NCBI RefSeq assembly: GCF_001577835.2
Contig: NC_029516.1
Location: forward strand, 69,364,186 to 69,428,185
DNA from: Coturnix japonica
Lineage: Eukaryota; Chordata; Aves; Galliformes; Phasianidae
Reading direction: 5' to 3'
DNA: 64,000 nt
In this document: positions 23,801 through 34,825 of the stretch, one piece after another
Numbering within the stretch: the stretch's first letter is position 1
How the letters are laid out: the number at the start of each line of letters is the position of its first letter
Translations under genes and position numbers: made by a program
Notes under the pieces: model-generated
What the model was told of the DNA's origin: nothing
What the model saw: only the letters and a program-made list of their open reading frames with translations
The model's database searches: none

Positions 23801-26800
23801 TGTCCAGAAGTCCGCATCGTAAGGTTGCTGCTGAAGGCCTTTTGGAATAAAACTTGGACATGGGATTCGCTGAGTGGAAAAGAGAGAAATAAGAGTCCCT
23901 TCCCCTTCCCTTTCCCCTTCCCCTTCCCCTTCCCCTTCCCTCCCATCCCCTCTCTCCCCAACAGGGATTCTCTTCCTAAATCTGTCCCCTTCTTATCCCA
24001 GCTGACATTTCTCCCTCATGGCCCCAGTCCCACTGCTCACCTTTACATAGAATTTGCGCTTGGAGCAGCGATACTGGGCGAACTGGCAGAAGGTCTGAAA
24101 CCATGGTGCCTCAGGGAAGGCAGAGCAGACAGGTCCTAGGGATGGGTGAGAGAGAAGGGAGCTAGGGGCAGGCTGCAGGCTCAGCCAGAGAATGACTGGA
24201 GACCAGCATCTCTCAGAGAGATGCTTGTGTTTAGATCATGCTTGTGATGAATAGTGGGTTAAAGCTGTCTGCCCCCAGGTGGAGATCACAGCTTGGTACT
24301 GCTAAGACTCCTGACATTTGATGCTACATTTTCCTGTACTCTCCCCAGCGGTTCAGTTCACCCATCTGCCCTTATCTACATGGCATCTTTCTTTTTACAG
24401 AAAACCAAACCTCCTGTTTGTAGAATGCAGTAAGGATTCTTATTCACTAAATCAGAGAATGGTTTAGGTAAGAGGACATCTGGATGTCACCCAGTCCAAT
24501 GTCCTGCTCAAACAAGGCCACCTACAGCGTGGTCCCTTAAGGGTGAAAACTAAAAAGGCAAGTAGCAGTGTCATGGGTTAAGAGATGAACAGACCAGGTC
24601 TGGGATCACCAGGGAAGACAAATGGAACAAAATACATAGGTCACTCTGAAAGTAATGCTCCCTATTTGCTGTTTCAATTCCAGCTCATAGTGGTGACATC
24701 ACATCTTATCACCATTAATAATATGATCCAAGAAACTGTCACCTTCAGTCTCATATTGGTTCAACAGGTCCTGACAAACTTGCTTCATCCACACTTCCAT
24801 GTCGGACTCCATTTTGTCAGACTGCTCCTCTGCTGCCATCTGTTGCAAGAGAATATTGGCAGGAAGGTTCAGTCTCTACTGCCATACCAGCAACATCCAT
24901 CTCTGACATTGTGGGTCAAAACAATAAAATAGGAAGCATTACTTTCAGAGCAGTCCTTGTAAGTTGGTAGTGATTCTAGCCATACCAGGGTTAGTGGAAA
25001 GTCCACAGCACCAATATGGTATGGGCAAAGTCTGTGCCTGTCCACACCTGTACAACAGCATTGAAGGGCACTGCTGACCTTACTGGCTCAAATCTGCAGC
25101 CCAAAACCCAGGGAAATAGCTTATTGTTGAATCTGGCTATTAACTTTGGCAGAAGTGATGGATAAACATAAACATGAAGATGGTCATCAATCAGGAACAG
25201 GCCATCTCTTCAGGCTTTGCGGCCAATTCCATGTGCAGGAGCTCCAAGCAATGGAAGGTTTCCAAGTAACGAGCAACTATTTTACAATTAGATCTTCACT
25301 GAAAGATGGAGCCAGCCAAGATGCTTTTACACCAGTGTTACACTAGTGTTAGGAAAACTTCCTCCTGGCTCAGTTCATCCATGTAAAAGAACACCAGGAT
25401 GGGAAGTGAGAGGCCCAGAGCAGAGCAGCAGCGGAAATGTCTCCAACCACTACCATGAGACGGGAAGCCCAGGACCTCTCCCCATGTCTCTTGGTGCAGG
25501 ATTGGAATCATTCCCCTGGCACAGCTGCAGAAACAAGCAAGAAATAGTTGCCCTCAAGCTGCAGTCCAAATAAGCAGAGACATTTGGATAATCATTCATT
25601 TCATTGACGTTCATAGCTAAATATAAAGACATATTTTTTTATGAGAAAATTGCTCTTATTTTTTTTTTTTCCTCAGAAGAAAAATACAACAGAAGTAGTC
25701 CCAAGTTTTTCAGCTGCAGAGATATAATTATGCCACTTAAATTCTCTGATGCAGGGGTGCAGGGAAAGTATGATTGCAGAGATTTAAAGGGTGCTGTTGC
25801 TATGGCACTTTCTGAACTGGGATGTTTCTTGGTTACAGAAATGTTAAACACTTTAAAAAGCAGCTTATCAGCTCAAGGTTTCTTAAAGGCCTATGAGAGC
25901 CTTCTGCATTAAACCCTAGATCTATCTGGAAAGAGCTGTTCATTTCAGCAAGGCTAACCTGGGAGGAATCCAGAGGCACTGCAGAAGCATCCAAGGATGA
26001 AGTTAGGAAAGCTAAAGCCTAGATGGAACTGAATCTGGCCAGAGATGTCAAGGATAATAAGAAGGGTTTCTATAAGTACATAGGTAACAAAAAAAGACCA
26101 GGGATAACATGGGCCCATTTCTGAAGGAGACCGGGGACCTAGTTATGCAGGGTATGGAATGGTCTGAGGTTCTGGACACCTTCTTTGCTCCAGTCTTTAC
26201 TAGCAAGAAAAGCCTTCAGAAATCCCCGGTCCCAGAAAACAAAGAGAAAACTGAAGCTGTGTTCTTGGTGGAAGATGATCAGACCAGACAATACTAAAGT
26301 GAACTGGATCCATGGATTTCAACAGAATGAACTCTCAAGATGGCGGATGTTACATGTCAACAACCAGATAATTATCAGGAGCCATGCTAGACCAACAAGA
26401 CGAGGTTCTACTATGAAATAACTGATGAGGGGAGAGTGGTGGATATTGTCTACCTGGACTTCATTTAAGCCTTTAAGGCTGGCCCATAAGATCCTCATAG
26501 AGAAGTAGTCGATGTGTGGAGGAGATGGAGAGGTGATATAACAGCAGCCCGCAATGACTTGGAGGAGTGCTAAAGAACAAGAAATAAAAACTTCTTGGTG
26601 GTGCCAAATGAAATAAGAAAGAAAAACCTGCAGATTCCTGCTCAAGAAGTTCATACTGGACACTTTTTTGTAAGAAAAATGGCACAGCACTGGAAGCTCC
26701 TGGAGAGGCAAACAGACCACCTTTGGAGGTGTCCATAACTTGTCTGCCCAAAGCCAGGCTGATCTAGTGCTGAGATGATACTGCTCTGAGCCTGACTTTG

Positions 26801-27453
26801 GACTACAGACCCCAAAAAGGCCCATCCCACCACCATTCCCACTGTCTGAAGGCATTTGGACAGATATTACTTCTGGAAATGAGGTGGTCCCAGCAGCACC
26901 CTGAGGTATTCACAGTGTCCTACCTTCGGGGACCTGGCCATGGTTCTCCTGCTCGTCCAGCCGCAGGACTGCAGGGCTGAGGCAGCCGAAGGTCTGTCGT
27001 AGGTGGCAGGATGCTTGGGCCTTCCAGGTTGGCCACAGGCTGGAGAAGAAGAGCTGGTACTCACCGTCGGATAGGGGGCTGCCCACGGGAGGCACTGGTG
27101 GCGCAGCAGAGGATGCCAGCAACATCAGTAGTCCTGGGAAGACAGCAGGATGTACTTCCTCTCTCTTGCCTTTGGCTGGGGTCCCCCTTCACTCCTACAT
27201 CCCCTGTGCCACCTTCCACTCCACATCCTATCTTAGAGCCTCCAGATCCCCGCCCCTGTCTGAGCAGGACTGAGGGCTGGAAGGGAGAGCAGGCCCAACA
27301 CGGTGGTCTTGTGGGAGGCGTGGAGTAAGAGGAGGAGTGGGATGAGGGGACAGCAGCCTGGGGAGTCACTCACCCAACAGGGAGGGCAACCTCAACATTT
27401 CTACCCCTTGCCCCAGCACTCCCGTCCTGCTGGGCCTTCTGCTTGGTGGCCAT
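14864..27453 (-). CDS. ACRBP: Acrosin-binding protein (proacrosin-binding sp32), spliced
   Basis: Coding exons, 5' to 3' on the minus strand: 27453-27405 (proposed), 27133-26924, 24135-24041, 23869-23773, 23287-22894, 16497-16365, 16167-15988, 15881-15714, 15642-15556, 14977-14864 (stop TGA). Every boundary has GT/AG, and all phases join without a break. In mammals ACRBP is a secretory/acrosomal protein that binds proacrosin and controls its maturation. Matches to the mammalian protein include [13 protein letters not shown], the ENHG.VP.G block, [60 protein letters not shown] and ICDSGG...YCAFKSYQC. The last exon ends with a [11 protein letters not shown] block. The cysteine pattern is kept. 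The predicted protein is about 508 residues with exon 1, or about 489 from the exon-2 ATG; human is 543. The shortfall lies mainly in exon 5, which lacks the Glu/Gln-rich stretch and is Pro-rich instead. The intron after exon 5 is 6.4 kb and full of repeats. Orthology is supported by sequence and by position between LPAR5 and ING4; avian function is inferred. Confidence 0.88.
15290..15498 (+). repeat. CR1 LINE 3'-end fragment
   Basis: This diverged CR1 tail ends in 'gttggaactagatgatctta', 'aggttccttc' and 'accattctacaattctatg'. It lies in the ACRBP intron before the last coding exon, antisense to the gene. Confidence 0.65.
16615..16729 (+). repeat. CR1 LINE 3'-end fragment, well preserved
   Basis: A short, little-diverged CR1 3' end runs from 'tgttgtgttgagggacatgg' through 'ggttggactggatgatcg' and 'ttttccaacc' to TGATTCTATGATTCTATGA. 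It lies 118 bases upstream of the ACRBP exon at 16497-16365, in the long intron, antisense to the gene. The intact tail suggests a relatively young subfamily. Confidence 0.88.
16730..18109. other. ACRBP long-intron segment, nothing recognised
   Basis: This lies inside the 6.4-kb ACRBP intron. No exon is needed here, because the flanking exons join in phase. No RNA gene or transposon was identified. Confidence 0.4.
18110..18779 (+). repeat. CR1 LINE, ORF2 end and 3' tail
   Basis: This copy shows the RT segment after the FADD box ('[11 protein letters not shown]' type), the 'gagagagctggggctgttcag' block, the 'gatttagattggatataagg' block and the ending 'ttggactagatgacctttaa', 'gattctatgattctatga'. 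Internal deletions shorten it. It is sense to the plus strand and antisense to ACRBP. Confidence 0.85.
18780..22893. other. ACRBP long-intron segment with little structure
   Basis: No exon is required between the exons at 23287-22894 and 16497-16365. The notable items are an (AAC)n/(A)n run at 19663-19712 and the palindrome listed separately. Confidence 0.4.
20713..20752. repeat. Perfect inverted repeat (18-bp arms, 4-base loop)
   Basis: The left arm GTTTAACGGTACATATTA (20713-20730) is exactly the reverse complement of the right arm (20735-20752), around the loop GGAA. The pairing stops abruptly at both outer ends. The hairpin is too short to be a normal pre-miRNA. It lies in the ACRBP long intron. 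Confidence 0.97.
23450..23590 (-). repeat. CR1 LINE fragment
   Basis: Plus-strand text 'ctctgggcaacctgtgccag', 'gctccatcacctgcacagca' and 'gtgcttcctggtgttcagag' is the complement of the CR1 segment before the 3' tail. It lies in the ACRBP intron between the exons at 23869-23773 and 23287-22894, in the same orientation as the gene. Confidence 0.7.
23897..23960. repeat. (CCCCTT)n simple repeat, G-rich on the ACRBP strand
   Basis: A run of CCCCTT/CCCTTT units. On the minus strand it gives at least nine G-runs of three or four, spaced by AA. It begins about 27 bases upstream of the acceptor of the ACRBP exon at 23869-23773. Confidence 0.95.
24448..24540 (-). repeat. CR1 LINE 3'-end fragment
   Basis: This is a short antisense tail with AATCAGAGAATGGTTTAGGT, then a degraded 'catctggatgtcacccagtccaa' and 'caaacaaggccacctacag'. 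It lies in the ACRBP intron upstream of the exon at 24135-24041. Confidence 0.55.
24638..24957. mobile_element. Non-autonomous mariner-like DNA transposon
   Basis: A unit of about 320 bases has inverted termini. The left end reads GGTCACTCTGAAAGTAATGC and the right end, reverse-complemented, reads GGACTGCTCTGAAAGTAATGC, each followed by T(C)CCTATTT. TA dinucleotides flank it, as expected for Tc1/mariner insertion. The interior has no long open frame, so it would depend on a transposase supplied elsewhere. I believe it belongs to the chicken Mariner1 group, but a library search would be needed to fix the family. Confidence 0.75.
25925..26490 (+). repeat. CR1 LINE ORF2, central (pre-RT) segment
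   Basis: Plus-strand translation resembles CR1 ORF2 between endonuclease and reverse transcriptase: [13 protein letters not shown], then the [20 protein letters not shown] stretch and [11 protein letters not shown], and later [12 protein letters not shown], the start of the RT core. Several stops and deletions interrupt it. No 3' tail is attached, so the copy is truncated at both ends. Confidence 0.75.
27405..27453 (-). CDS. ACRBP: Proposed first coding exon of ACRBP
   Basis: The exon at 27133-26924 opens with two bases, then CTA CTG ATG, so it needs one base from an upstream exon. A 49-base segment begins at an ATG with good context (gctgccATGG, 27453-27451) and ends at GGG|GTAG. It gives 16 codons plus one base, exactly the needed phase. 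The joined start reads [17 protein letters not shown], then [12 protein letters not shown], a weak signal-peptide-like core. The donor is not strong and this N-terminus has no similarity I recognise in the human one. The alternative is the ATG at 27125-27123 or another exon further upstream. Confidence 0.35.
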
Positions 27454-30400
27454 GGCAGCAGTGGAATGAGAAGGGGATGGCATCACAGCTGGTGCCTGGA
27501 GGGACAGAGCCCTGCTGATACCAGTAAGGTGGGAAAGGCTGGTGGGAGTTCACAGGGACACAAGGTGTGAAGGGCTGCTGAGGGGACATGTAGACACAAG
27601 TCTCACTGGTTCTAGTGAAGTGGGAAGGGCTGGTGGGCACTGGAGCAACCAGTATAGGAGACCTGAGGCACAGGCTTATGATGTGGGAGTCTGAAGGGGC
27701 TCTGGCATGACCATACCAGAAGGGATGAAGGAGCTGATACAGAGAGCAGCTCCTCCTCTGGCTGGATGTCTCCTGGTGTGACAGAGAATGACCACAGTCA
27801 TCATGGGCAAGGAACTATCAGTGTGGCTGCAAAGCAAGGTCTGGCACAGCCGCAACAGAAACTGCATCTGTAAGCAAAAACCAGGGTGGCACAGCAGTTC
27901 TCAGTACCTACTGCATCACCACAAGGCCTAATCTGATCTGAGAGCTGCACGCAAAGCAGAGTGTTGGACAGCCCAAACAGCAGGTAGCCCCTGAAGAAGT
28001 GGTTTCCAATGCAGATCGCAGAAGATGCAAAAAGCTCTGCTTTGTGCAGCAGCTGCAGAGAGAAGTGCAGATATGATACGCTGGCTGCCCTTGCAGGGCA
28101 CCAGCTGCCAGCGAACAAAGTGGCCACACAAGCTGCCAGGAAAGATCAAACCACTGCAGCCAGGCACTACAAAGGCACCTGGCAGCAGCACAGAGCTCAG
28201 GAGACAAGCTACAGTTTGCTCCAAGAGGTCCTATTGACAGGCAACACTTCCAAGAAGCTTGAAGTCCAACCATTTAACAACAGCACTGAGTTTTAGGGTG
28301 CTTTTATAGCATCTTTCAAACACAGCGAGCAGGAGACATTTTCTAGCAGCTTCTTGCCGCTCCCAATAAAACAGGCAACAAAGCTCGAGCTTTTCCCATT
28401 TCTTCTTTTTTCCACTGCAGAGTTGGAGATGCATTTTAGACACTTCTATGACTTTCAGCTGCCCAGACTCATGAATCACCTCTGCTCTGCAGTGACAGCA
28501 GAGCCCAGGCTGGCTTCTGCCATAACTGAACATCTCCCTGGGGGAATATAGTGCTGACCTCAGTGGCTGATGGAAATTCATGACTGAGGAAAGCACGGCA
28601 ATTTGGCACGTTACACAGGGTTATCATGAGAGCCATTGTTTGGACCTCCTGTTTATGGCATATAGAATGAAGCAAGAATGAGTGGGCCAGAGTCCCTGAA
28701 TGTTCACTGAGAACTCAAACATGAGGAATATGCTGAAAGAGCTGACAAAGGAATCACCCTTGGTTGATGTTTTAGTAACAGATCCTAGGAAGAACTACTG
28801 AGTATTTAGAAAAACTATGCTTTGATATGAGGGCGGGTTGGATGCTTTGTGCCTCCCACGTACATAAAGGCTTTCTGAGGCTGAGTCCATCCTACCTCTG
28901 TGAGCTACTCTGGGTTCGGTTCAGCTCGTCAGGAATCCTTCAGGGAGTTCTTACAGTCCACAATCACACAGAACAGCATTGCACAGTGTGCAGCAGGCAG
29001 GGAGATGGTGAGTGCAGGGGAAGCTGTCTGGCTATGATTGTGCCAGCTGGCTCTGAGACACCTTGTGTATTTCTGCAAAGACTATTTCATCTGCAGGGCA
29101 AGGATGAGGACGGGATAAACGTTTTGGAACAGGAGTCATCAATGCAGAGAGCTGCAGAGGCTGCTCCCTGCTGTGGGGTCACCAATTGCAGCTGTCTGCA
29201 AGGTACAGCACAAGAGCAAGATTAATTCCAGCATTTCCTGATATCTGAGGGCTATCTTGGCACCAGTAAGGTTACACTACAAGCTCTATCATTCATGCCC
29301 TGGAGCAGATTCGCAGCCTTGTGTTCAGAAGATAACATTTCCTGCAGATATGTTCCTGTGCTTGTCTGAGCGGAGCGGGCTGTAACCCCCAGGCCTACAG
29401 CACATCCTGCAGCAAGTACTGCCAATAGCACTGGGAGACGGTCTGTGTTTTCCCTGTCACTGTCTGATTGCTGTGTCCCCAGACACCACTGACAGAAGCA
29501 ATGCCTGAAAGCCCAGGAGCGTAGCTCACAGACCCTTCCTCCTCTGCTACCAGAGAACAATGCCCTTTCCTTGATCAGGCTGATGGAAAACATCACAGGA
29601 TGGAGGTGAGAACAGAGAAATATGCTGGATATGATGCATTGATGAAGCCTGACCAACCACCACTGTGCTGGGGTGGTTCTGTGAGCTGCTGATGGCCTGG
29701 CACTGACCTGGGCCCTGGCTCTGCTGGGGCAAAGGGGAGCATGGAGCCAGGTCAGAAATGGGGCTGGCATCTCCACAGACAAAAGCATGAGACAGCGTGG
29801 TGAATTAAACCAAAATGATACAGATGGGTTTAATAACAGGTTACCTAATCTCCACTCTGAGTTGTACTTCATTTCTGTAGGTTTGCTGTCACTGACTGAG
29901 AGCTATTCAAATATGCTGGTAAATATAGCTTTTACATTAAGATTAGCACTCGTTTTAACTTAGTGGGTGCGTTAATCTATTCACACTTACACGAGCACTA
30001 TACAATAATAATATGCATTAATTCCGATACCTAATTTACATTTTATTTCATTAGGAAATAATGAAGCTTTTTTTTTTTTTTACTCATTTAGAAAATTGAG
30101 TATTTAATTGATTGCAAAAACAGCATTTAAAAATTGTTTCTTGAACTAATAATACAACCTTGAATGAACTGCCCTGGCCTTATAGGCAGGTGGGCTTAGG
30201 GCAGAACAACCTGAGTACAGCAGCCAGGTGTGAGCAGGGGGCTGGGCAACAGAGCTCCAGTGGTCCCTCCCCACCTAAATCTTTCTGTGGCAACTGAATA
30301 GTGTGTTGAGGCTTCAGAACAAGGAAATCTCACGGTCTCACACTTTTTCTGAATGCTTGTCATCGATGTGTAAAAACTAATTCCAGCCTGTTCTCCTCCC

Positions 30401-32554
30401 GGCCTGGTTTTCTGCTTTGAATGAGTTATCCCCTCAATGGCAGTGACCCAATCCACTGAAATTAAATGGTACAGAATCTAATTGTGCAGAAAGCAAACCT
30501 GCAAAAACAGACTGAAATGGACAATTTACACAATACTTTTAAACCAGGCTGTAGGAGCTTAGTGTTCAGTGTTTAGGTTTGCCTGTCCTTAAGACACAAG
30601 CAAAAATGTCTTTTTAAAACTAACGTTTGTTTTCTTAATGTATTCAGAAGAATAGACATAAATTAGCATATATTAATCAAGATCCTTGACTATTTTTATA
30701 AATGAAATGCATTTTGTTTGATAAAACATGGATAAATCTCCTGATACTGCAACTACTAGGCAGCAGAGTTGGAGGAACTGCAGTGCTATTAACCTCAGAA
30801 ACACAAGATCCAGTTTCTGCCTGGGCCTAAAAGTAAAACCCTTTGCACACATTTTATGCAAGCAAAGCTTTCTGCAAGATCCTTAGCCAGAAATCTGAAC
30901 TATCACTGACAAGGATAAGGTGTTCTTTAAAGCACTGCAGAACTGAGATTGGTGCAGAATGTTAGGAGTTAATAAGGAAGGAGTCTGAATCAGACAGTCA
31001 AGAATAATCAGAGCCGGATCTATACACTGGAACATTAGGAGAGGACAGAACACAACAAGGACTGTTTGGCACCAAGCTTGCACCACGGCATCCTCCTTGG
31101 ATACACAGCAGAGTTCTGCGCTTCAGTGTTTGCTGTTCCCTTGAGACCATCCCCAGCACTTCTGAGAGCATCAAGTTCAACACCAGATCAAGACGGTCCC
31201 TCTTCCCCCAGTACTGCCCCTTTGAGGAGAGTGCTGCAGCCCTTCTTGCTTATTCCTGCTCCTTTAGAGAAGTCAGAGATTGCACGTTGCTATTTGCTTT
31301 GTCAGCTCTTCTGGCCTTACACAACAGGGAAAAAGTACACCCGTAGTCATTTATACAGGACAACTGCTCAGAGACTGCTGAACCAGCCAAGTCTGCTTGG
31401 TGCAGGCCACCGGTTCCAAGTTCACTTGGCAATTTGGATTATCATCTTAGACAATCCACAGCTGGGACATGAGCAATGTGTCTTGCCCTGCTCCAGCAGA
31501 CACAAGACATCAGTGATCCCATTGCCACTTTGCACGATGACTCACTGCGGCTGAGGTGAAAGCATGAGATGCCCTTCATGTCCCCTTATGGAACCTGGAG
31601 TAAGAATCACCCACTTCTCTGCAGATGCTGGAGGGGAGCAATCCCATTGTTTTTTGCATCTACCACCTCCTGATAAGTTGCATCTGTGCAATGAGAAACT
31701 TCCTGGGAGAACCTGGTCTTATTTTCAGCCATTAGAAGCAAGCTGTCTCTCAGGTAAAGATATTTTTCTTCTCTGCTGTCAGCTTGAGATCTCCTGACTG
31801 ATTTGGTCAGCATCTGAATCAAGCCCTAAGCTCATCAGCAACATCACCTTCTTCTCGGAACCACACAGCAGCCACTTCCTATCTAGCTTGCCCTGCTACC
31901 CACACACCTCACCCACCTGAGGACTGGCAGCAGCCCGGCTTTGTAGGGGAAATGATACCAGGCGACCTCCAGGAGTCCCTTCTAAACAGTGTTTCCAACT
32001 CTCAGATACGTATATTTATACATACTCATTTTCTCATAAGAATTCACCCCCAGTAATTTCAGTGAACACCACCAAAGTCTGCACTTGCTCTGCTGCCTGG
32101 GAATGATGCCCACTGTTAAGAAAATTGCATTGCTAGAAGATAAGCAGGTCGTTTGTGTGCATAGCCAATTTTTATTAGTAAATGCGCTTACAGAAGTCCT
32201 ACCTCTTGTAGTGCCGCATGGCTCCAGCTACTGAATCTCAGCTTTGACTTTAGTCATTAACTATGTCATTACCAATTGCTCCAAGAGGCAATTTCTCCAG
32301 CTCCATTTGAGAAGGTGGTTATGTTGTGCTGACTGCTATTGCAATGAATCTGCCGACTACCCAGCTCTATTTAAAGGAGTTTGTGATGACTCTAACATAG
32401 CTTCTCCCCTTCTGAAGCGTTACAATAAAAACGAAGTAGACTTTCTGGATACTTACCTGAATGATCATTCCCATGATGGGTAACTATTAAAAATGACCTT
32501 TCAAAAAAATAACATCAGGTCATTTTTACTCACCCGAGAGAGCTGAGGGAACTG
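27454..32554. other. Interval between ACRBP and ING4, upstream part
   Basis: This should hold the ACRBP promoter. I see no convincing exon, CpG island or transposon. An AT-rich stretch with an A/T homopolymer run lies around 29880-30130. Confidence 0.4.
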
Positions 32555-32689
32555 GCAGAGGTGATAGCCATGCCGGGGCAGAGTGGCTGCAAGACTGTGT
32601 AGAAGAAATAGACCTGGGTATGTCAGCTGAAGGCCAGCTAGCAGTGTGCCCATGCATCCCAGCTTGTATCAGAAATGGTGTCCCTGTTC
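32555..32689 (+). repeat. CR1 LINE ORF2 fragment (first of two stacked copies)
   Basis: 'gtagaagaaatagacctggg', 'gtgtgcccatgcatcccagc' and 'ttgtatcagaaatgg' match the CR1 ORF2 segment 'EELDLGVLVDaqLN...[13 protein letters not shown]'. The following copy repeats the same segment at 32713-32825. Confidence 0.6.
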
Positions 32690-33392
32690 CATGTCAGGTA
32701 TGTTGGAATATGTAGAGGAACTGGACCTGGGGGCATTGATCGATGCTCAGCTGAACTTGAGCCAGTGATGTGCCCAGCAAGCCAAGAAGCCCAACAGCAT
32801 CCTGGCTTGTATCAGAAACAGCATTGGCAGCAGGAACGGGGCAGTGATTGTCCCCCTGTACTCAGCTCTGGTGAGGCCACACCTCGAGTACTGTGTCCAG
32901 TTTTGGGCCCCTCACTGCAAGAAAGACATTGAGGCCCTGGAGTGTGTTCAAAGAAGGGCAACAAAGCTGGTGAGGGGTCTGGAGCACAGGCCTTATGAGG
33001 AGCGGCTGAAGGAGCTGGGATTGTTCAGCCTGGACAAGAGGAGGCAGGGGAGACCTTATTGCTCTCTGTAACTACCTGAAGAGAGGTTGTAGTAAGCTGG
33101 GGGTTGGCCTTTTCTCTCATGTAACTGGTGATAGGACTAAAGGGAATGGCTTCCAGCTGCACCAGGGGAGGTTCAGGCTGGACATCAGTAAACACTGCTT
33201 CTCTGAAAGATAAGTCAGGCAGTGGAATGGGCTGCCCAGGGAGGTGGTGGAGGCACTGACCCTGGAGGTGTTCAAGGAACGTTTGAACATTGTGTTGAGG
33301 GCCATGGTTTAGTGAGAACTATTGGTGATGGGTGGATGGTTGGACTGGGTGATCTTATGGGTCTTTTCCAACCTTCCTGATTCTGTGACAGA
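32690..33392 (+). repeat. CR1 LINE, C-terminal ORF2 and 3' end
   Basis: This is one of the best-preserved CR1 copies here. A run of ORF2 is still readable: [60 protein letters not shown] and SLDKRR. It continues to the 3' end (ggttggactgggtgatctta, tcttttccaacc, cctgattctgtga). It is 5' truncated and has frame breaks after the EKRR region. Confidence 0.9.
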
Positions 33393-34309
33393 TTTTGCTA
33401 CTTCTGGTCAAAACGCTCCTATTGACCTGGAATTCTCATTTGCTTTACAGAGCAGCAGTTTACTTATAAGTTCTGCCCGTTTCAAACCTAGGCTGGTAAC
33501 TTCCAGCTGACTTGTGGCAGTTCCTCTCTGCTGGACACATCCCACGAGTCCAGCAGAGAGCTGCTGCTTTTCCAGCATTTCAAACCTGTCAGGTTCTGGA
33601 TCCCAGGCACCTGGGGCAGCTTTCACGGGGCTACGAATGCTATTCACTGAAGATTACAAATTCACATTGTTCTCCCCAATAGACAGAGTTGAAAATCCTC
33701 CTCACTGCTTGCCTGGGAAATATATCATTCCAATATGACACCAGCACCAACTCATAATAAATATTTTCCGAACACTTCCACCTCCTCTCATTACAAACAA
33801 TTCTGCTATCTGCAGTTGGTAATGGACACGTGCCATGTTCAATTACGCCAGAAACAAAAGACATTCTAAAAAAAGCTGCTTGTTTTTCCAGCCCTGTCAC
33901 TTGCAGGCTTTGTTTCCAATGGCTTCAATTTTGTACTTGGTCATTTCTAGCTTCTATTGATTCTACTATTTTCTCCTTTTTGGTGATTGAATTTTGCACA
34001 GTTATTGCTTTCATTCCTTTTCTTTCAATGTTAGTTTTTAACATCCTTTCTGTCATTGTAAGCCATTTACAAATTCTTGGTTTTCACACATATTTCTGTC
34101 TAAATTCCCACTTTCAATACCCCTCTAGCACACACTTCCCAGAGAGCTTCCAGCTAATGCTGGCTGTCACAACCCAGAGGCCAATCTCACCAAAAGCTTC
34201 CACCATCCTTTGTCATTCTTGCACTTGGCACATATGCAGTTTCTAACTGCATCATATCCTGCCTTTACTCTGTTCAGAACTCATTTGGTCAGCGGACAAT
34301 GGAAGAGCC
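33393..34309. other. Intergenic spacer between CR1 copies
   Basis: No gene or repeat family was recognised in this T-rich stretch. Confidence 0.35.
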
Positions 34310-34825
34310 ACTAAAGCCAGCTATCAGGACTGTGTTGAGGCCTTTGACTCAGTCCCCCATAACATCCTTCTCTTCAAATAATGTGGTTATGGATTTGATG
34401 GACGATTCAATGGAAAGAATCCCTACAAAGAGAGAGCATGAGAGAGCTGGGGCTGTTTAGCCTGGAGAAGAGATGGCCCCAGAGAAAACTGATAGCAGCC
34501 TTTCAACATTTGAAGAGGGACTATAAGAAGGAAGGGACAGACTCTTTAGCAGGGTCTGCTGTGACAGGACAAAAAGCAGCTTCAAACTAAAAGAGGGGAG
34601 ATTGGAAATAAGAAAGAAGTTACGTACAATAAGGGTAGTAATAATGCACTGGAACATGTTGCTCAGTGAGTTGGCGAAAGCTCTGTCCTTAGAGACATGC
34701 AAGGTCAGGCTGGATAAAGCTTTGAGCAACCTCATCTAGCTGTAGATGTCCCCGTTAATTGCAGGAGAGTTGGACTAGATGACCTTTAATGGTCCCTTCC
34801 AACTCAAACAATTCTGATTCTAGGA
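34310..34825 (+). repeat. CR1 LINE with internal deletion
   Basis: It starts in the RT core ('FDSVPHNILLF'), jumps to the 'gagagagctggggctgttta' block of the C-terminal ORF2 region and ends in 'ttggactagatgacctttaa', 'ggtcccttccaactca', 'caattctgattcta'. The jump implies loss of most of the RT domain. Confidence 0.85.
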
